Positions 32,068 through 43,079 of a stretch of DNA of 64,000 bases are shown one piece after another; positions within the stretch are counted from its first letter, which is position 1; the number at the start of each line of letters is the position of its first letter. The stretch is from Apium graveolens (lineage: Eukaryota; Streptophyta; Magnoliopsida; Apiales; Apiaceae). Where the stretch lies: NCBI RefSeq assembly GCF_009905375.1, contig NC_133647.1:80876442-80940441 (forward strand), written 5' to 3'. The position numbers and the translations under genes were made by a program. A model generated the notes under the pieces. It ran no database searches. It was given only the letters and a program-made list of their open reading frames with translations, and was not told the DNA's origin.

Positions 32068-33523
32068 AGTTGAGTGGCATTTATGACACTTTATAATGCT
32101 CTAATAAGCTTTGAATTGATGCATTTGTACTCAAGTTATTAAGGGTTTTAATGTGTTTTTAATTGTTTTTACATTTCAGGCATTATCTAGGTAATCAGGT
32201 GAATTAATATTGTTTTGGTGCTAATATGATGTTTAGGTGGTGTTGGAATAAAAGCTTGCAAAGTCCGGCTCGAGGCTGCAAAAAAAGGAAAAAGAAAAGA
32301 AATAATTTTTGGCAAAAGCCCAGCGCGCCCGCGCTGATCAAGCGCGCGGCCGCGCCAGAACTTCAGAGAGCCAGGCGCCTGCGCTGATCAAGTGCGCGGC
32401 CGCGCCAGGTCGGGATGCAGAATTCCTGTTTTGAATAGAAGACTGATTTTCTGGGGTTCTAAGCTGATTAGGGCTACTATATAAACAACTCTAGGTCATA
32501 TTTTAATAAGATATCAAGGGAGAGACACTTTAGAGCTAAGGAGAAGACGACCAGAGATCTATAGCACGAATCAACAAAGGCGAAGACGATCTAGTTTATT
32601 CTTGTGAATCTTTGTTTTGAGTTGTAATTTTGGATGCTTATTTCTTGTTTTGTTGAACATATACTCTTGTGTTATACTCTATTATTTATTCATTATAAAG
32701 ACTATGTTTGTTATACCATGATTTCATCGGAACCCACGTTTATGATGAGTCCGATTATGGGCTAATCATTATCGTGGGGTTCTAGCAGATTTATTTATCA
32801 ATTTCTTTAGTTAAATTGTTTGATGCTTTAGTATGTGGTGATTGTATGATATCCTAGTATTGGTTGTGCGTATTCTTCTTATGAGCGTCGCGAACTTATA
32901 AGATAATGTGTTAATTCTTAATGAAGCGAAAGTGAATTTAAGGATTTAGAACTTGCTATGCTAGCATAGGTTCATGTATTGTTATGCATGATTCGTAGGT
33001 AATTTTAACCATCTTACTTGCCCTGTGTAATCAAGATAGATAACTTGTGCTTAAACCGTTATGTTGTCAAATTCTATAGACATATAGGGTCTTAATATAA
33101 TTGGTGTCTATTCAACTTCTATATCTTTTGTGGATGTCTGGTAGTATTGTACTTATGCAACGAAAGTTGGCGTTAATCAGTTTTGTGTTGTCCGATTAGT
33201 GTCACCACCATTGCATGCTAAGGTTAAAAATAATAAGGCTATTGAATGAAGTATTTAATGAAGTTAGAATCCCATATTTGTCATATATATTAATCCAGTC
33301 AATCTTATTTTCTTAGTTATAATTGTTAGTTTAATTCTTAGTTATAAATAACCTCAATTTGTTATCGTCTTAGCATTGGATAATAACCATACATTGTTGT
33401 TTAAGTGTGTGAATTAATTAGTTAACCAATACAGTCTCTGTGGGAACGAACTAGAAAAGATTATATATTTCTTGCGAACGCGTATACTTGCGTGTAATAT
33501 TAGCACATGTTTAGCGACTAACA
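32068..33523 (+). mobile_element. Athila 5' LTR (unit 2 copy), 1,456 bp
   Basis: AGTTGAG...ACTAACA, as in unit 1. TATA box CTATATAAA at 32477-32485. Two complete GC-rich modules at 32321-32408. Against the 3' LTR I count about 23 differences in the first ~245 bases, so Athila is the oldest element of the nest. Confidence 0.9.
32321..32408 (+). repeat. GC-rich near-palindromic modules in the Athila LTR (unit 2)
   Basis: Two modules (agcgcgcccgcgctgatcaa then gcgcgcggccgcgcc) separated by agaacttcagagagcc; the second has small changes (ggcgcctgcgct). The surroundings are AT-rich. Confidence 0.88.
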
Positions 33524-33529
33524 CGTTTT

Positions 33530-33548
33530 TGGCGCCGCTGCCGGGGAC
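33530..33548 (+). other. Athila primer binding site (unit 2)
   Basis: TGGCGCCGCTGCCGGGGAC, tRNA-Asp type, six bases after the LTR end. Identical to unit 1. Confidence 0.9.
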
Positions 33549-33664
33549 TTCAGTGTTAATTTTTAGTTTATGCATTTTCCATCAGTGGTCATTAAATTTC
33601 ATTGACTCGGACACTATTACTAATCTGTTTCCTTGTCTTATTTCAGGTGATCTAGCGAGCGTGT

Positions 33665-35040
33665 ATGCATACGCGTTCTCGGACTCGTAAGAGAAATCTG
33701 GATCAAGCCGAGGAAGAAGTGATAGTGGTTCGTAGGGAAGTTATCAAGGACGAAAAGAAGGTAGAGGAAGAAGAAAAAGTTGAAGAACCAGTGGTAGTAG
33801 CGATGGGAGATCAAGCAGAAAATCCTAAGGCTTTGATGGACTATTCTCAGCGTAAGATCAATGACTTTCAGTCAAGCATCATCAGACCAGCCATCTCGGC
33901 TAACACTTTTGAGATCAAAGTAGGCACGATTCAGATGATACAGAACTCAGTTCAGTTTGGGGGTTCTCCTATTGAAGACCCCAACATGCATATCAGGGAT
34001 TTCATCGAGATCTGCGATACTTTCAAATTCAATGGTGTGACTGAAGACGCTATCAAGCTGTGACTCTTCCCATTCTCTCTAATAGACAAAGCTAAATGCT
34101 GGTCACATTCTCTACCACCAGGGTCTATCACTAAATGGGAAGATCTTGCTCAAAAGTTTCTCACTAAATTCTTCCATATGGAGAAAACTGCTGCAATCAG
34201 GAATGCTCTTACTCAGTTTGCTCAGTAAACTTGTGAATCTCTGTGTGAGGCTTGGGATTGATATAAAGAGATGCTAAGGAAGTTCCCACACCATGGCATG
34301 CCTGATTGGATGATTATCAACTGTTTCTATAATGGATTGGGTGCTACTTCTAGACCCATGCTTGATGCAGCATCAGGAGGAGCCTTGTGGGCTAAAAGCT
34401 ACGATGAAGCTTATGAATTGATCGAACTGATGGCTGCTAATGAGTACAAGAATCCTTCCCAGAGATTGACTTAGGGAAAAGTTACAGGAATTCTGGAGTT
34501 GGATGCAGCAACTGCTATAGCTGCCCAACTTAAGGCATTGACGATGAAGGTGGATTCTTTAGCTAATCATGGAGTTAATCAAATCACCAGTGTCTGTGAG
34601 CTTTGTGCTGGTGCCCATGAGACTGATCAGTGCACAATTTCTAGTGAATCAGCTCAGATCGTGAGCAACTTTCAGCGTTCACAGCATCTAGTGCCAGCCA
34701 CTTATCATCGCAACAACCACAATCATCCTAATTTTAGCTAAAGCAACACCCAGAATGCGGTTCAACAGCCTTATCAGTAGTACCCAGCTAAGCAGTACAG
34801 CCCCCCTGGTTTTCAGCAACCGTAATATGCACGAAGTCAACAACTCCAGCTGCAACAAGCTACTGAAAAATCTGAGTTAGAGGAGTTGAAGCTTATGTGC
34901 AAAAGTCAAGATGTTTCTATCAAGATCTTGGAAAATCAAATTGGGCAAATTGCCAATGCCTTGCTAAATCGTCAGCCTGGTACACTACCTAGTGACATTG
35001 AAGTGCCAGGAAAGTGGGAAGCTAAGGAGCAATCACTTTA
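33665..35040 (+). pseudogene. Athila gag (unit 2 copy, multiple stops)
   Basis: Starts MHTRSRTRKRNLDQAEEE at 33665. It has the same domain order as unit 1 (DPNMHIRDFIEICDTFKF, FYNGLGATSRPMLDAASGGA, CELCAGAHETDQC). Stops shared with unit 1 include 34061 (TGA) and 34472 (TAG), so they predate the duplication. A private stop at 34739 turns TGG into TAA. Unlike unit 1, the reading frame survives past 34910 (KSQDVSIKILENQIGQIANALL). Near 35025-35035 a small deletion shared with unit 1 breaks the gag-to-protease frame. The leader 33549-33664 is empty. Confidence 0.9.
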
Positions 35041-35076
35041 AGGTCTAGAAAGGTTGCGAATCCCGAACAAACTAAA

Positions 35077-35676
35077 GTGTTGACTGAAAAAGCTGAGGCT
35101 GAGAAAGAAGTAGAGCAGCAGGAAGTAGAAGTGGAACCAAAGAAGACTACTGTTGAGCACACTCCTCCTGAGGGTAATATAGGGGAGAAACAGATCTATT
35201 CTCCACCGCCTTTTCTTAAGCGGCTGCAGAAGAAAAAGCTGGACAAGCAATTTGAGAAGTTTTTGGAGGTGTTCAAGAAACTTCATATTAGCATACCTTT
35301 CGCTGAGGCTCTTAAGCAGATGCCTAATTATGCAAAGTTTATGAAATGTATTCTCTCTCGGAAAGTAAAGCTAGATGATTTAGAGACAGTCGCTCTCACG
35401 GAGGAATGCAGTGCTGTGCTATAACATAAGTTACCTCTAAATCTTAAAGATCCAGGAAGCTTCACTATTCCATGTACTATTGGAAAAATATCTTTTGACA
35501 GATGCTTATGTGACTTGGGAGCTAGCATAAATCTGATGCCTTTGCCAATCTTCAAGCGGTTGGACTTACCTGATCCCAAACCGACTTATATGACCTTGCA
35601 GTTGGCCGACCATTCTATTACATATCCGAGAGGTATTGTGCAGGATATCTTGGTCAAGGTTGATAAACTCATCTGA
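35077..35676 (+). pseudogene. Athila protease region, ended by the inserted LTR (unit 2)
   Basis: Same protein as 16408-17007, with the DLGASINLMP active-site motif near 35514-35543. An extra stop (CTG CAA changed to CTA TAA at 35419-35424) is private to this unit. The frame again ends on the TGA that opens the Angela-like LTR. The protein continues at 43085 once the insertion and one TCATC are removed. Confidence 0.9.
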
Positions 35677-37380
35677 AAGAGATGTGTCCTAAGTCCAATC
35701 ATGTATGATGATTTAGGAATAACTTTTATGTAATCTGTTTTGATTTCATTGATATTAATAAAAGACTTGTTTTGGTTTTATTGCGGGCTCTATCTATTTA
35801 AATGTTTAAATAAGATATACCAAAGTTTAGAGTAAAGCTTTTTATGGATTGTGATGAGATCATAATAATGAGACCTAAAAGATGATAACTCTAAACTTAA
35901 ATAGTTCCTGGTCGTAGGATTACTAACTGGTAATTAATAATCCGCAAAGATCGGTACATACTATGCTTGCTTCATTATGAAGGATGTCTGTTCTCATAGA
36001 CATTTGTGTGGTGACACTATAGCTAGTATGTAGGTGCTTATTATAGAATAAGTTCACTGAACATGACTCACACAGCTGAACAACTGATGGAGTTCACTCA
36101 CGTGTCAGCAGTTGTTCACATAGTGATAGTTGTACAAGTATCCTTAGACTTGAGGTCATCATAGTCATCTTGTGTACACTAAACTATGCTTTGGTTTAGT
36201 TCTTAGTCTCAAGGGACAATTATAAGGGCTCTACTGGGTATAGGAATTTGTACACGAAGATAGTGTATGATCAATAAAGGATCTACCCCTTCCAGTGTAG
36301 GAAGAGAATGTTCAATGCTGATCCACTTATGTTAGTTCAGGAATCTCTGGCCAGAGTGAATGAAATTAGAAAGGAGTTTCTAATTTACATTAAATAGAAC
36401 TAAGTATAGTGAATGGGAAAGCAAGTGATTAAATAAGATAGGCTTGACACAAGTTCCATGCCTTGTATTTAATCGTGACATTGCAGGGTAGAAGGAATTA
36501 ATTGTACGGTAACTACTCACTGAATAGGTTCTTGGTATTCTAAGCAGTGAATTCGTATTATCCGGATAGTCGCGATATGCTGGGAAGTATCCCTCACGAT
36601 GTAGAATAAATATGATTAATTAATTAATCATATTTAATGAATTAGAGAATTTATATAAGTAATGATAAAATAGTTTTATTATTATTTATTTCTACTACCT
36701 GCTTAATATTGAACCTACAGGGTCACACCATAAAAGAGAATGATTTAATGGTGGAGGAATTAATTAATAATGGTTGATAATTATTTATTTATGTAATAAA
36801 TAATTAATTAAAAAATTTAATAATTGATTAAATGAGATTTAATTGATTATAAATTAATTAAGAAAAGGTTCTTAATATTATTAATTAAGAATTTAATTTT
36901 TGGAAATTAAATCAAGTGAGAGAATTATTTCAAAAGAGTTTAGAAAAAGGATTAATAATTAAAAGGTGTTTTAATTATTAGTGAGAATAATAAAGGGTTA
37001 ATAATAATAATATTTTATGGGAAAATTTTCAGCTGAAAATTTTGCCTATAAATATACTATTATAAACCCTATTCTTGCCTCAAGCAAAAAGATTTACAAA
37101 ACCCTAATTCTCTCCATCTCCTCCTCCTTCATTACATCGTTTTCTTGGTGGATACCGGTGGAGTGCTTCACACTTGAGAAGCAGCTGCTGAGGATCTCCG
37201 TTCATCGTTCTTGGATCGCTATTAAAGACCTCCATCTTTCCATTAACGTAAAGCTTCTTAAGTAAACATACTGAACTACGAATTAAATATAACTGTTTTC
37301 GCATGGATCCTGCGGAGGGTTTCGGTTTTTTTAAGATTAAATTTACGTTTTCGCTGCGTTTATGTGCTAAAAACCCTTCA
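35674..37380 (+). mobile_element. Angela-like 5' LTR, 1,707 bp
   Basis: TGAAAGAG...CCCTTCA. TATA-like CTATAAATATA from 37046. Palindrome at 36607-36636. Nine differences from the 3' LTR in the first ~385 bases, against three from the unit 1 copy. Confidence 0.93.
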
Positions 37381-38944
37381 ATAGCATCAGAGCTACTTGT
37401 CTGTAAGGCGTTTAACATCGTTTACTGCCCGTAAACAGTGATTTTTTTTTTCTGATTTGATTCTGATTTTTTTGATTTTTGTCATATTTTCTTTTTATGA
37501 TTATATCATGGATAAAATGATATGTTAAGATCAGATTATGTGTTTTAACATGCTTTTATGTGTTCTATGAGCATGGTGGATGGTTATGGCCTTTCGACCT
37601 TAGTGTAATGGTTTTGGTTTTAAATACAACTTGCATGTCGTCAATCTTTGTAATCATAAATCTCGAATGTAACTCGAGTTATTCTTGTAAGTTCATTAGA
37701 TTAGTTTTACTTTCAATCATGTAATGTAATTGAAGACTCAAGAAGGCTATCCAATGGAGGTGATATAAAGAAGAAGACGTGGCATACAAGAAGTCTAAAC
37801 AAAGAAGAAGACTTATGTAATAAGTAGTTGTATTTATTTCCATCACCATATTAGATTGACCTTGATCTTTATCATGAGCTTGATAAAGATCACATAGGAT
37901 GGGGCCATAACCAAACACATTTACTTTGTTGCACTTTACATTTAATTGTTTATTTAATTTTATATATGAGATATATGCCTATGTTTACCATGCGATGATA
38001 GATTTAGGTGAACTTAAATCAATATAAGGCGTGCTCTAGAAAATCTAGAATAGGAATCGTTTCTTGCCTTAACAATAAATATTATGAATACGATCATGAG
38101 ATTCTTGTGTTTATGAAACACGTAATTGAATATAAATTTTTAATATTGAGAGAAAGGATGATTCTGTCAACAATAGATTTCTATCTGTAAGAAAGGGTTA
38201 TTAAGTGACGCCTCTTGACAATGCTCCACCCGATCTGGCAATCATCTGATTATCGATTATTGATTTGAAATATTTAATTTAAAAGGAAGAATCTCTTTAT
38301 AATATGATTATGATTGTAACGTAATATAATCCCTCTAAAATTAAATAATATCAAGTAGTAATTGGCCAATAACACAACGGGCTTGTGTCGGTCATAGCCT
38401 TCCAACATGGTAGAAAGTGGTTCTTATTTTTAAATTATTATCGTTTCGTGCTACAGCCGAGGGCTTTGATTTCGAAATAAGAAATACTTGTCTATTACAT
38501 AGAGATGTGTACATTGAATTAGAATCTAAAGGTCGGTACGTGCTACAACCGTGGGCCATTGGAGACTGATTCAATTATACGAAATGTTGGGTTAGACTTG
38601 ACTTAGAATATTGAGTTTGTCGTGCCACAGCCGTGACTCAATTATTCAAGAGGCTAAACTTATATTAGGGAATAATATAAGATGTAACTGACAAGAGTTG
38701 TCTGCCTATTGAACATCACATGACGTTTCGTGCCACAGCCGAGGTTGTGTGATGGAATGTAGGATCCCTATTCCCACTAGCATTATAAATACTTAATTTT
38801 CACTTAGGGGGTTGAAAAAAATTAGATAAACTAGTGGGAGACACTTATGAATAAAGACCCGATTCATATAGTGTTTTGAAATCAAATTGAATATTTGCTA
38901 AGTGTTGTTATGTGTTTATCATTTACAGATTTACTATATTCGTC
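37381..38944 (+). other. Angela-like leader, non-coding
   Basis: Primer site TAGCATCAGAGC at 37382-37393, then about 1.5 kb without a gene. The right duplication breakpoint lies at 37776. The distal half contains four copies of CGTGCYACAGCCG (38447-38741). Confidence 0.8.
38447..38741 (+). repeat. Four CGTGCYACAGCCG repeats in the Angela-like leader
   Basis: CGTGCTACAGCCG at 38447, CGTGCTACAACCG at 38539, CGTGCCACAGCCG at 38621 and 38729. Spacing is about 82-108 bases. The sequence between them is unrelated, so the motif itself seems to be kept. A packaging or leader-structure role is possible. Confidence 0.75.
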
Positions 38945-39406
38945 ATGTCTTCTGCACTATCACTCCAGAGCATACTAGATGCTTACAAGTTGACTGGTCC
39001 TAATTTAGCTGTTTGTTTTCACTGTAACAAGTTAGGGCACTGGAAGAGGAACTGCAAGGTTTACCTTGCAGAATTGAAGAAGAAGAAGAAGGGTAGTAAG
39101 ACTACCGCTTCTGATTCAGGCATGTTCATGATCGAAGTTAATATGTCACTAGGTCAAATTTCTACTTGGGTATTAGATACCGCCTGTGGTTCTCATATTT
39201 GCAATTCGTTGCAAGGACTAAATGGAAGTAGGACTCTTGAAAAAGATGAGGTGATTCTACGTATGGGCAATGAAGCAAGGGTTATGGCCATATATGTAGG
39301 ATCATTTAGTTAACATATGCCTACGGGCAAGACTATTATTTTGAATAATTGTTATTACGTTCCTTCGATTGTGAGGAATATTATTTCTATTCCATGTTAG
39401 ACTTGG
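38945..39406 (+). pseudogene. Angela-like gag remnant plus protease
   Basis: The frame begins MSSALSLQSILDAYKLTGPN, the usual gag N-terminus of this lineage, and then jumps directly to the zinc knuckle CFHCNKLGHWKRNC. The central capsid part (several hundred bases in relatives) is missing. The protease follows with LDTACGSHICN, where LD(S/T)GAS-type motifs are normal, so the active site is already altered. The frame stops at TAA 39311-39313, then a second TAG near 39399. The ATG at 38912 in the same frame is upstream of the conserved start. Confidence 0.85.
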
Positions 39407-40510
39407 ATGGATTTTCGTTTGTTATTCAGAATAATAAATGTTCAAATTCTTAGAGATAACGTTCTTTATGGAAGTGGTATTTTAAACAATGGTCTGTATG
39501 TATGTGACGTAGAGCATAATTTACTACAAATTGAACATACTAATAAAAGAAAAAGGGATGATGAAAATCTCACTTTCTTGTGGCACTGCGGACTTGGTCA
39601 TATTAGTGAAAATAGACTGCGGACATTGCATAAGGAAGGGTTACTTGACCCCTTTGATTTTGAATCATATCCTACATGCGAGTCTTGTCTATTGGGTAAA
39701 ATGACCAAATCTCCATTTAGTGGACATGAAGAGAAGGCTGCAGATTTGCTAGGATTGGTACACACATATGTATGTTGACCAATGTCTACGCAAGCCATGG
39801 GTGGATTTTCGTACTTCATTACTTTCATAGATGATAGATCTAGATTCAGATATGTGTATTTGATGAAACACAAGTCTGAAGCCTTTGAAAAGTTCAAAGA
39901 ATATAAACATGAAGTGGAGAAACAAACCAAACACAGTATTATAACTCTTCGATCAGATCGAGGTGGTGAATACTTGAATGGAGAGTTTGTAGATTATCTC
40001 AAAGAAATTGGTATAGTCTCCCAGTGGACTCCTCCATATACTCCGCAGTTAAATGGGGTATCTGAAAGGAGAAATCGAACTTTGTTAGACATGGTTCGGT
40101 CCATGATGAGCTATGTGAATCTTTCAGTATTCCTGTGGGGTTATGCATTGGAAACCTCAGCATATTTATTGAATAAGGTGCCTTCCAAATCTGTTCCTCA
40201 AACACCATATGAGATATGGAAAGAAAGGAAACTGAGTCTTAAACACGTTAAGATTTGGGAATGTCCAGCTTATGTCAAGAAAGTTGACCCAGATAAGCTG
40301 GAATCTCGAACCATAAAATGTAATTTTGTGGGATATCCTAAAGAGACTTTGGGGTATTACTTTTACACCGATCATCGGGTGTTTGTCTCCAGACATGCTA
40401 CCTTCTTGGAAAAGGAGTTTATCCTTGAACGAAATAGTGGGAGCAAAATTGAACTTGATGAAGTTCAAGAAGCACAAACTACTACGGATCAAGTGGAAAC
40501 ACCTGTTTAG
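39407..40510 (+). pseudogene. Angela-like integrase
   Basis: Integrase inserts the DNA copy into the host chromosome. The pre-integrase zinc-binding part has LWHCGLGHISENRLRTLHK and CESCLLGKM (39560-39700). A TGA at 39776-39778 interrupts the frame between LVHTYVC and MSTQAMGG. The catalytic core then runs open for 242 codons: FIDDRSRF (first Asp), SDRGGEYLNGEF (second Asp), QLNGVSERRN (Glu), so the DDE triad is visible. It ends on TAG 40508-40510 in place of a Gln codon, before the reverse transcriptase. Confidence 0.9.
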
Positions 40511-40525
40511 ATTGAACAACCTTCT

Positions 40526-41221
40526 GTGGAACAGCCCATTCGTAGGACAGGGAGAGTGTCTCGCCAACCTGAGAGGTATTATGGCCTTGTCATTGAGAAT
40601 GACAATGAGTTGTCAATCATTGATGATGACGATCCTGTGACCTATAATGAGGCTATGAATAGTGTTGACTCAGAGAAATGGCATAGTGCCATGAAATCCG
40701 AAATGGAATCTATGTATACCAACCAGGTATGGACTCTGGTTGAGGCGCCTGAAGGTGTTAAGCCTATTGGGTGCAAGTGGGTATATAAAAGAAAGATTGG
40801 AGCAGATGGGCAGGTAGAGACCTATAAGGCCAGGCTCGTGGCAAAAGGATTCAGACAAAGGCAAGGGATTGACTTTGATGAAACTTTTTTGCCTGTAGCC
40901 CTATTAAAATCAATTCGGATTTTGCTTGCGATTGCTGCTTACTATGACTATGAGATCTGACAAATGGACGTGAAAACGGCCTTCCTCAATGGGAAACTTG
41001 AAGAGGAAGTGTATATGACATAACTAGAGGGTTTTCTTTCCAAGGGAAATGAACACCTAGTGTGTAAGCTACTGCGAACCATATATGGTTTAAAGCAAGC
41101 TTCTCGTACATGAAACATCCGTTTTGATGAGACGATCAAAGAGTTTGGTTTTATCAAAAACATAGATGAACCATGTGTTTACAAAAAGGTTAGTGGGAGT
41201 GCGGTAACATTTCTTGTATTG
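40526..41221 (+). pseudogene. Angela-like reverse transcriptase, truncated before YVDD
   Basis: The N-terminal half of the Copia reverse transcriptase: [56 protein letters not shown]. Stops follow at 40958 (TGA for Trp), 41021 (TAA for Gln) and about 41112 (TGA for Trp). The protein breaks off at VTFLVLY, exactly where the catalytic VDD should follow, and joins the RNase H tail. The active site is therefore absent. Confidence 0.9.
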
Positions 41222-41357
41222 TATTGAAAGAGGAGACGTAAAGAGAGTTGACACACATAACAACGTAGCAGACCCACTCACAAAGCCACTTTCTCAAAGT
41301 CACTTTGATCGTCATAAATACAAGATGGGTATTAGATACCAGAGTGATTGGCTTTAG
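41222..41357 (+). pseudogene. Angela-like RNase H C-terminal remnant
   Basis: Only the end is left: ERGDVKRVDTHNNVADPLTK then PLSQSHFDRHKYKMG, closed by TAG at 41355-41357. The rest of reverse transcriptase and RNase H, including the catalytic residues, was removed by the internal deletion ending near 41222. Confidence 0.85.
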
Positions 41358-41360
41358 TAC

Positions 41361-41371
41361 AAGTGGGAGAT
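41361..41371 (+). other. Polypurine tract of the Angela-like element
   Basis: aagtgggagat directly before TGAAAGAG. Confidence 0.88.
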
Positions 41372-43079
41372 TGAAAGAGATGTGTCCTAAGTCCAATCAT
41401 GTATGATGATTTATGAATAACTTTTACGTAATCTGTTTTGATTTCATTGATATTAATAAAAGACTTATTTTGGTTTTATTGCGGGCTCTATCTATTTAAA
41501 TGTTTAATTATGATATACCACAGTTTAGAGTAAAGCTTTTTATGGATTGTGATGAGATCATAATAATGAGACCTAAAAGATGATAATTCTAAACTTAAAT
41601 AGTTCCTGGTCGTAGGATTACTAACTGGTAATTAATAATCCACAAAGATCGGTACATACTATGCTTGCTTCATTATGAAGGATGTCTGTTCTCATAGACA
41701 TTTGTGTGGTGACACTATAGCTAGTATGTAGGTGCTTATTATAGAATAAGTTCACTGATCATGACTCACACAGTTGAACAACTGATGGAGTTCACTCACG
41801 TGTCAGCAGTTGTTCACATAGTGATAGTTGTACAAGTATCCTTAGACTTGAGGTCATCATAGTCATCTTGTGTACACTGAACTATGCTTTGGTTTAGTTC
41901 TTAGTCTCAAGGGACAATTATAAGGGCTCTACTGGGTATAGGAATTTGTACACGAAGATAGTATATGATCAATAAAGGATCTACCCCTTCCAGTGTAGGA
42001 AGAGAATGTTCAATGCTGATCCACTTATGTTAGTTCATGAATCTCTGGCCAGAGTGAATGAAATTAGAAAGGAGTTTCTAATTTACATTAAATAGAACTA
42101 AGCATAGTGAATGGGAAAGCAAGTGATTAAATAAGATAGGATTGACACAAGTTCCATGCCTTGTATTTAATCGTGACATTGCAGGGTAGAAGGAATTAAT
42201 TGTACGATAACTACTCACTGAATAGGTTCTTGGTATTCTAAGCAGTGAATTCGTATTATCCGGATAGTCGCGATATGCTGCGAAATATCCCTCACGGTGT
42301 AGAATAAATATGATTAATTAATTAATCATATTTAATAAATTAGAGAATTTATATAAATAATGATAAAATAGTTTTATTATTATTTATTTCTACTACCGGC
42401 TTAATATTGAACCTACAGGGTCACACCATAAAAGAGAATGATTTAATGGTGGAGGAATTAATTAATAATGGCTGATAATTATTTATTTATGAAATAAATA
42501 ATTAATTGGCAAATTTAATAATTGATTAAATGAGATTTAATTGATTATAAATTAATTAAGAAAAGGTTCTTAATATTATTAATTAAGAATTTAATTTTTG
42601 GAAATTAAATCAAGTGAGAGAATTATTTCTAAAGAGTTTAGAAAAAGGATTAATAATTAAAAGGTGTTTTAATTATTAGTGAGAATAATAAAGGGTTAAT
42701 AATAATAATATTTTATGAGAAAATTTTCAGCGGAAAATTTTGCCTATAAATATACTATTATAAACCCTATTTTTGCCTCAACCAAAAAGATTTACAAAAC
42801 CCTAATTCTCTCCATCTCCTCCTCCTTCATTACATCGTTTTCTTGGTGGATACCGGTGGAGTGCTTCACACTTGAGGAGCAGCTGCTAAGGATCTCCGTT
42901 CATCGTTCTTGGATCGCTATTAAAGACCTCCATCTTTCCATTAATGTAAAGCTTCTTAAGGTAAACATATTGAACTACGAATTAAATATAACTGTTTTCG
43001 CATGGATCCTGCGGAGGGTTTCGTTTTTTTTAAGATTAAATTTACGTTTTCGCTGCGTTTATGTGCTAAAAACCCTTCA
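41372..43079 (+). mobile_element. Angela-like 3' LTR, 1,708 bp
   Basis: TGAAAGAG...CCCTTCA, followed by TCATC. TATA-like box at 42744-42754; palindrome at 42305-42334. Confidence 0.93.

Larger units (their letters stand above)
19105..37775. repeat. Tandem duplication unit 2 (18,671 bp)
   Basis: This is the second, slightly longer copy of unit 1, directly abutting it. It ends inside the Angela-like Copia leader at GAC 37776-37778, after which the element simply continues, so unit 2 keeps the original right flank and unit 1 the original left flank. The junctions read cagtc-GAC-tttt (1445), aagaa-GAC-tttt (19105) and aagaa-GAC-gtgg (37776). Only GAC is shared, which fits a microhomology-mediated event. 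A false duplication from merged haplotypes in the assembly is not excluded. Confidence 0.93.
35674..43079 (+). mobile_element. Angela-like Copia element, 7,406 bp, target duplication TCATC
   Basis: Complete by its ends: 5' LTR 35674-37380, primer site, leader, shortened gag, protease, integrase, truncated reverse transcriptase, RNase H remnant, polypurine tract 41361-41371, 3' LTR 41372-43079. TCATC flanks both sides (35669-35673, 43080-43084). The wording of the integrase and reverse transcriptase (QLNGVSERRNRTLLDMVRS, KSIRILLAIAAYYDYE) is typical of Angela/TAR-type Copia. Two large internal deletions make it non-autonomous. Confidence 0.93.
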
